Below are positions 4,490-5,231 of a DNA stretch of 5,231 bases, one piece after another; within the stretch, counting starts at the first letter, position 1, and every line of letters starts with the position of its first letter. Source of the stretch: an uncultured bacterium (lineage in GTDB: Bacteria > Patescibacteriota > Minisyncoccia > Phycocordibacterales > UBA9973); NCBI GenBank assembly GCA_937895685.1, contig CALBMC010000111.1, positions 1-5,231 on the forward strand, written 5' to 3'. The position numbers were made by a program, and so were the translations under genes. A model generated the notes under the pieces. It made no database searches, was not told the DNA's origin, and was given only the letters and a program-made list of their open reading frames with translations.

Positions 4490-4495
4490 TATGAT
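4490..4495 (+). promoter_or_regulatory. Possible -10 box for the 154-aa gene
   Basis: TATGAT precedes the ATG at 4500 by four bases and the ATG at 4523 by 27 bases. No good -35 is seen. It is the best candidate in the 55-bp divergent intergenic region, but the match is weak. Confidence 0.3.
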
Positions 4496-4499
4496 ATTA

Positions 4500-4526
4500 A
4501 TGAAAAAAGAGCGGATTGTCAAATGA
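4500..4526 (+). CDS. Possible 8-codon upstream ORF overlapping the next start (ATGA)
   Basis: ATG 4500 opens an eight-residue frame, MKKERIVK, whose TGA stop (4524-4526) overlaps the ATG at 4523 as ATGA, the usual geometry of translational coupling. An in-frame ATG at 4491 would lengthen it by three residues. It lies just after the weak -10 box and could be the leaderless entry point. Too short to be established from sequence alone. Confidence 0.25.
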   Translation: MKKERIVK

Positions 4527-4987
4527 TTGACAAGGTGAAGGAATTATTATATTTTAAAGAAAAATTGAACATTATGAATGGCACGTTTTTTGTTCTTAAA
4601 GAAAGACTTCGTGGTGAAGCTTCTAATATTATGAGCTTTCTCAGCCTTGAAATGAGCGATCTGGGAGTAAACCTGGAAAAAGAATACGTCATTTCAATAA
4701 GTGATGAGGACTTTCGGATTGATTTTTTTATAAGTAGCTTTGGGTTAATGAATCCCCATTCGATAAATTTAAATTTTCTTAAAGAAGGAGAGGTAGAAGT
4801 GGGGAATCCCTGTGTATCTATAACAATCAGGTGGAATCTCGGCAGGAGAGTACATAAAATTGAAATTTCAGAAAGAACTTTTTTTAGTAAAAATTTCATG
4901 AATGCATTTGCTAATGTTTTTTCTGATACAAAGGCCTCAAAAAGTGCAACAGTAAAAAAATTTAAGGATCTTGAAAAAACCGCTTAA
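4523..4987 (+). CDS. Hypothetical protein, 154 aa
   Basis: I do not recognise this protein. I place the start at ATG 4523. The same frame is open back to an ATG at 4403, but that extension runs about 65 bp antisense through the start of the 155-aa gene; its apparent membrane helix (VLFLVVSISILFLI) is the complement of that gene's codons. From 4523 the protein has an N-terminal helical, charged region (1-36), a strand EKEYVISIS, the stretch DEDFRIDFFISSFGLMNP, and strands around GNPCVSITIRWNLG (94-107). A basic C-terminal tail follows (KASKSATVKKFKDLEK). No membrane segment or active-site motif is seen. The stop lies in the loop of its own terminator. Confidence 0.7.
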   Translation: MIDKVKELLYFKEKLNIMNGTFFVLKERLRGEASNIMSFLSLEMSDLGVNLEKEYVISISDEDFRIDFFISSFGLMNPHSINLNFLKEGEVEVGNPCVSITIRWNLGRRVHKIEISERTFFSKNFMNAFANVFSDTKASKSATVKKFKDLEKTA

Positions 4988-5000
4988 TCAGCGGATTTTT
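4980..5000 (+). terminator. Terminator containing the stop codon of the 154-aa gene
   Basis: CCGCT (4980-4984) pairs with AGCGG (4990-4994) around the loop TAATC, then A and five T (4996-5000). The TAA stop (4985-4987) lies in the loop. An A-run 5' of the stem (4974-4979) means the hairpin may also serve the minus-strand gene that ends at 4999. Confidence 0.8.
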
Positions 5001-5180
5001 ATTTTCCCAAGAAACTCTTCAGTGTATGAACCCAATCCTCGTCTCCAATCTGGGGATTTTTTAGTTTTTCATTTAGAAGCCACTCGAGATATCCTTTGTC
5101 CTCGACTGCCACGTCCTCAATATTTTTTCCTTTGTGTTTTCCGAACGGAATAACCTTGATTATTGAAGGAGCTTTTGAGA
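4999..5180 (-). CDS. Partial: C-terminal end of an exonuclease-type protein with ExoX C-terminal/DUF3820-like module
   Basis: Only the last 59 codons and the TAA (4999-5001) are present; the 5' part is beyond the contig end. The visible segment contains IPFGKHKGKNIEDVAVEDKG followed by YLEWLL. This matches the P-F-G-K-x-K-G ... GYLxWLL pattern of the small module at the C-terminus of ExoX-like 3'-5' exonucleases, and of related stand-alone DUF3820 proteins. The tail ends DWVHTLKSFLGK. The missing N-terminal part is most likely an RNase H-fold DEDD exonuclease domain, by family knowledge only; no catalytic residue is visible here. Codons past 5180 come from adapter DNA, and the frame stays open through it. 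Confidence 0.75.
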
Positions 5181-5231
5181 AGATCGGAAGAGCGTCGTGT
5201 AGGGAAAGAGTGTCTTCGCCTGTGTAGATCT
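5181..5231. other. Illumina TruSeq P5-side adapter with i5 index (not genomic)
   Basis: The segment begins AGATCGGAAGAGCGTCGTGT, the standard TruSeq read-through adapter. It continues with AGGGAAAGAGTGT (5201-5213), an 8-base index CTTCGCCT (5214-5221) and the flow-cell segment GTGTAGATCT (5222-5231). The reverse complement of the index, AGGCGAAG, is the standard dual-index i5 D505. The whole 51 bases match adapter design by position, so the biological sequence ends at 5180. This also shows that the window's right edge is a contig end. Confidence 0.98.

Noticed and set aside
4403..4522. N-terminal extension of the 154-aa protein with an apparent membrane helix
   Set aside because: It lies largely antisense to the start of the 155-aa gene, which explains its hydrophobic composition. 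The ATG at 4523 is a simpler start that avoids the overlap.
4519..4899. 126-codon minus-strand frame
   Set aside because: It is antisense to the 154-aa gene, with no promoter or terminator of its own.
4971..5153. 60-codon plus-strand frame near the contig end
   Set aside because: It crosses the terminator and is antisense to the recognisable GKHKGK...YLEWLL protein fragment.

Overview
The window looks like the end of a metagenome-assembled contig from a low-GC bacterium of the Candidate Phyla Radiation (Patescibacteria), most likely a Parcubacteria-type lineage. This is an inference. It rests on short single-gene transcription units, very tight intergenic spacing, many small unrecognised proteins, promoters that abut start codons with no Shine-Dalgarno sequence, a tRNA gene without an encoded CCA end, and the gene types present (SIMPL protein, short RmuC, small AdoMetDC-like protein). 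All stops seen for the called genes are TAA or TAG, and nothing suggests a recoded UGA.

Layout. A SIMPL-domain membrane-anchored protein (44-781) starts at the TSS predicted from an extended -10 box. A 73-residue unknown protein (881-1102) follows as its own promoter-terminator unit. tRNA-Glu(CUC) lies at 1176-1247 with its own promoter and a strong terminator. About 210 bp of hairpin-rich non-coding DNA comes next, ending at 1443-1461 in a near copy of the tRNA 3' end. A three-helix membrane protein (1566-1931, minus strand) diverges from a 69-residue protein (1996-2205). A basic 57-residue protein (2289-2462) and an AdoMetDC/SpeD-family pyruvoyl decarboxylase (2529-2918) follow. The decarboxylase converges on rmuC (2922-3965, minus), with only 3 bp between their stop codons. 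Upstream of rmuC is a 155-residue unknown protein (4000-4467, minus), divergent from a 154-residue unknown protein (4523-4987, plus). The last gene (4999-5180, minus) is the C-terminal end of an ExoX-like exonuclease C-terminal module.

The final 51 bases (5181-5231) are not biological. They are an Illumina TruSeq P5-side adapter with an 8-base i5 index, left at the contig end. Any protein called across this junction would carry a false N-terminus.

The genes do not form one pathway: nearly every gene has its own promoter and terminator. I see no defence system, CRISPR array, transposase or other obvious new system. The points most worth following are the structured tRNA-Glu tail, the AdoMetDC homolog with no spermidine synthase beside it, the recurrent extended -10/leaderless arrangement, and the adapter artifact.
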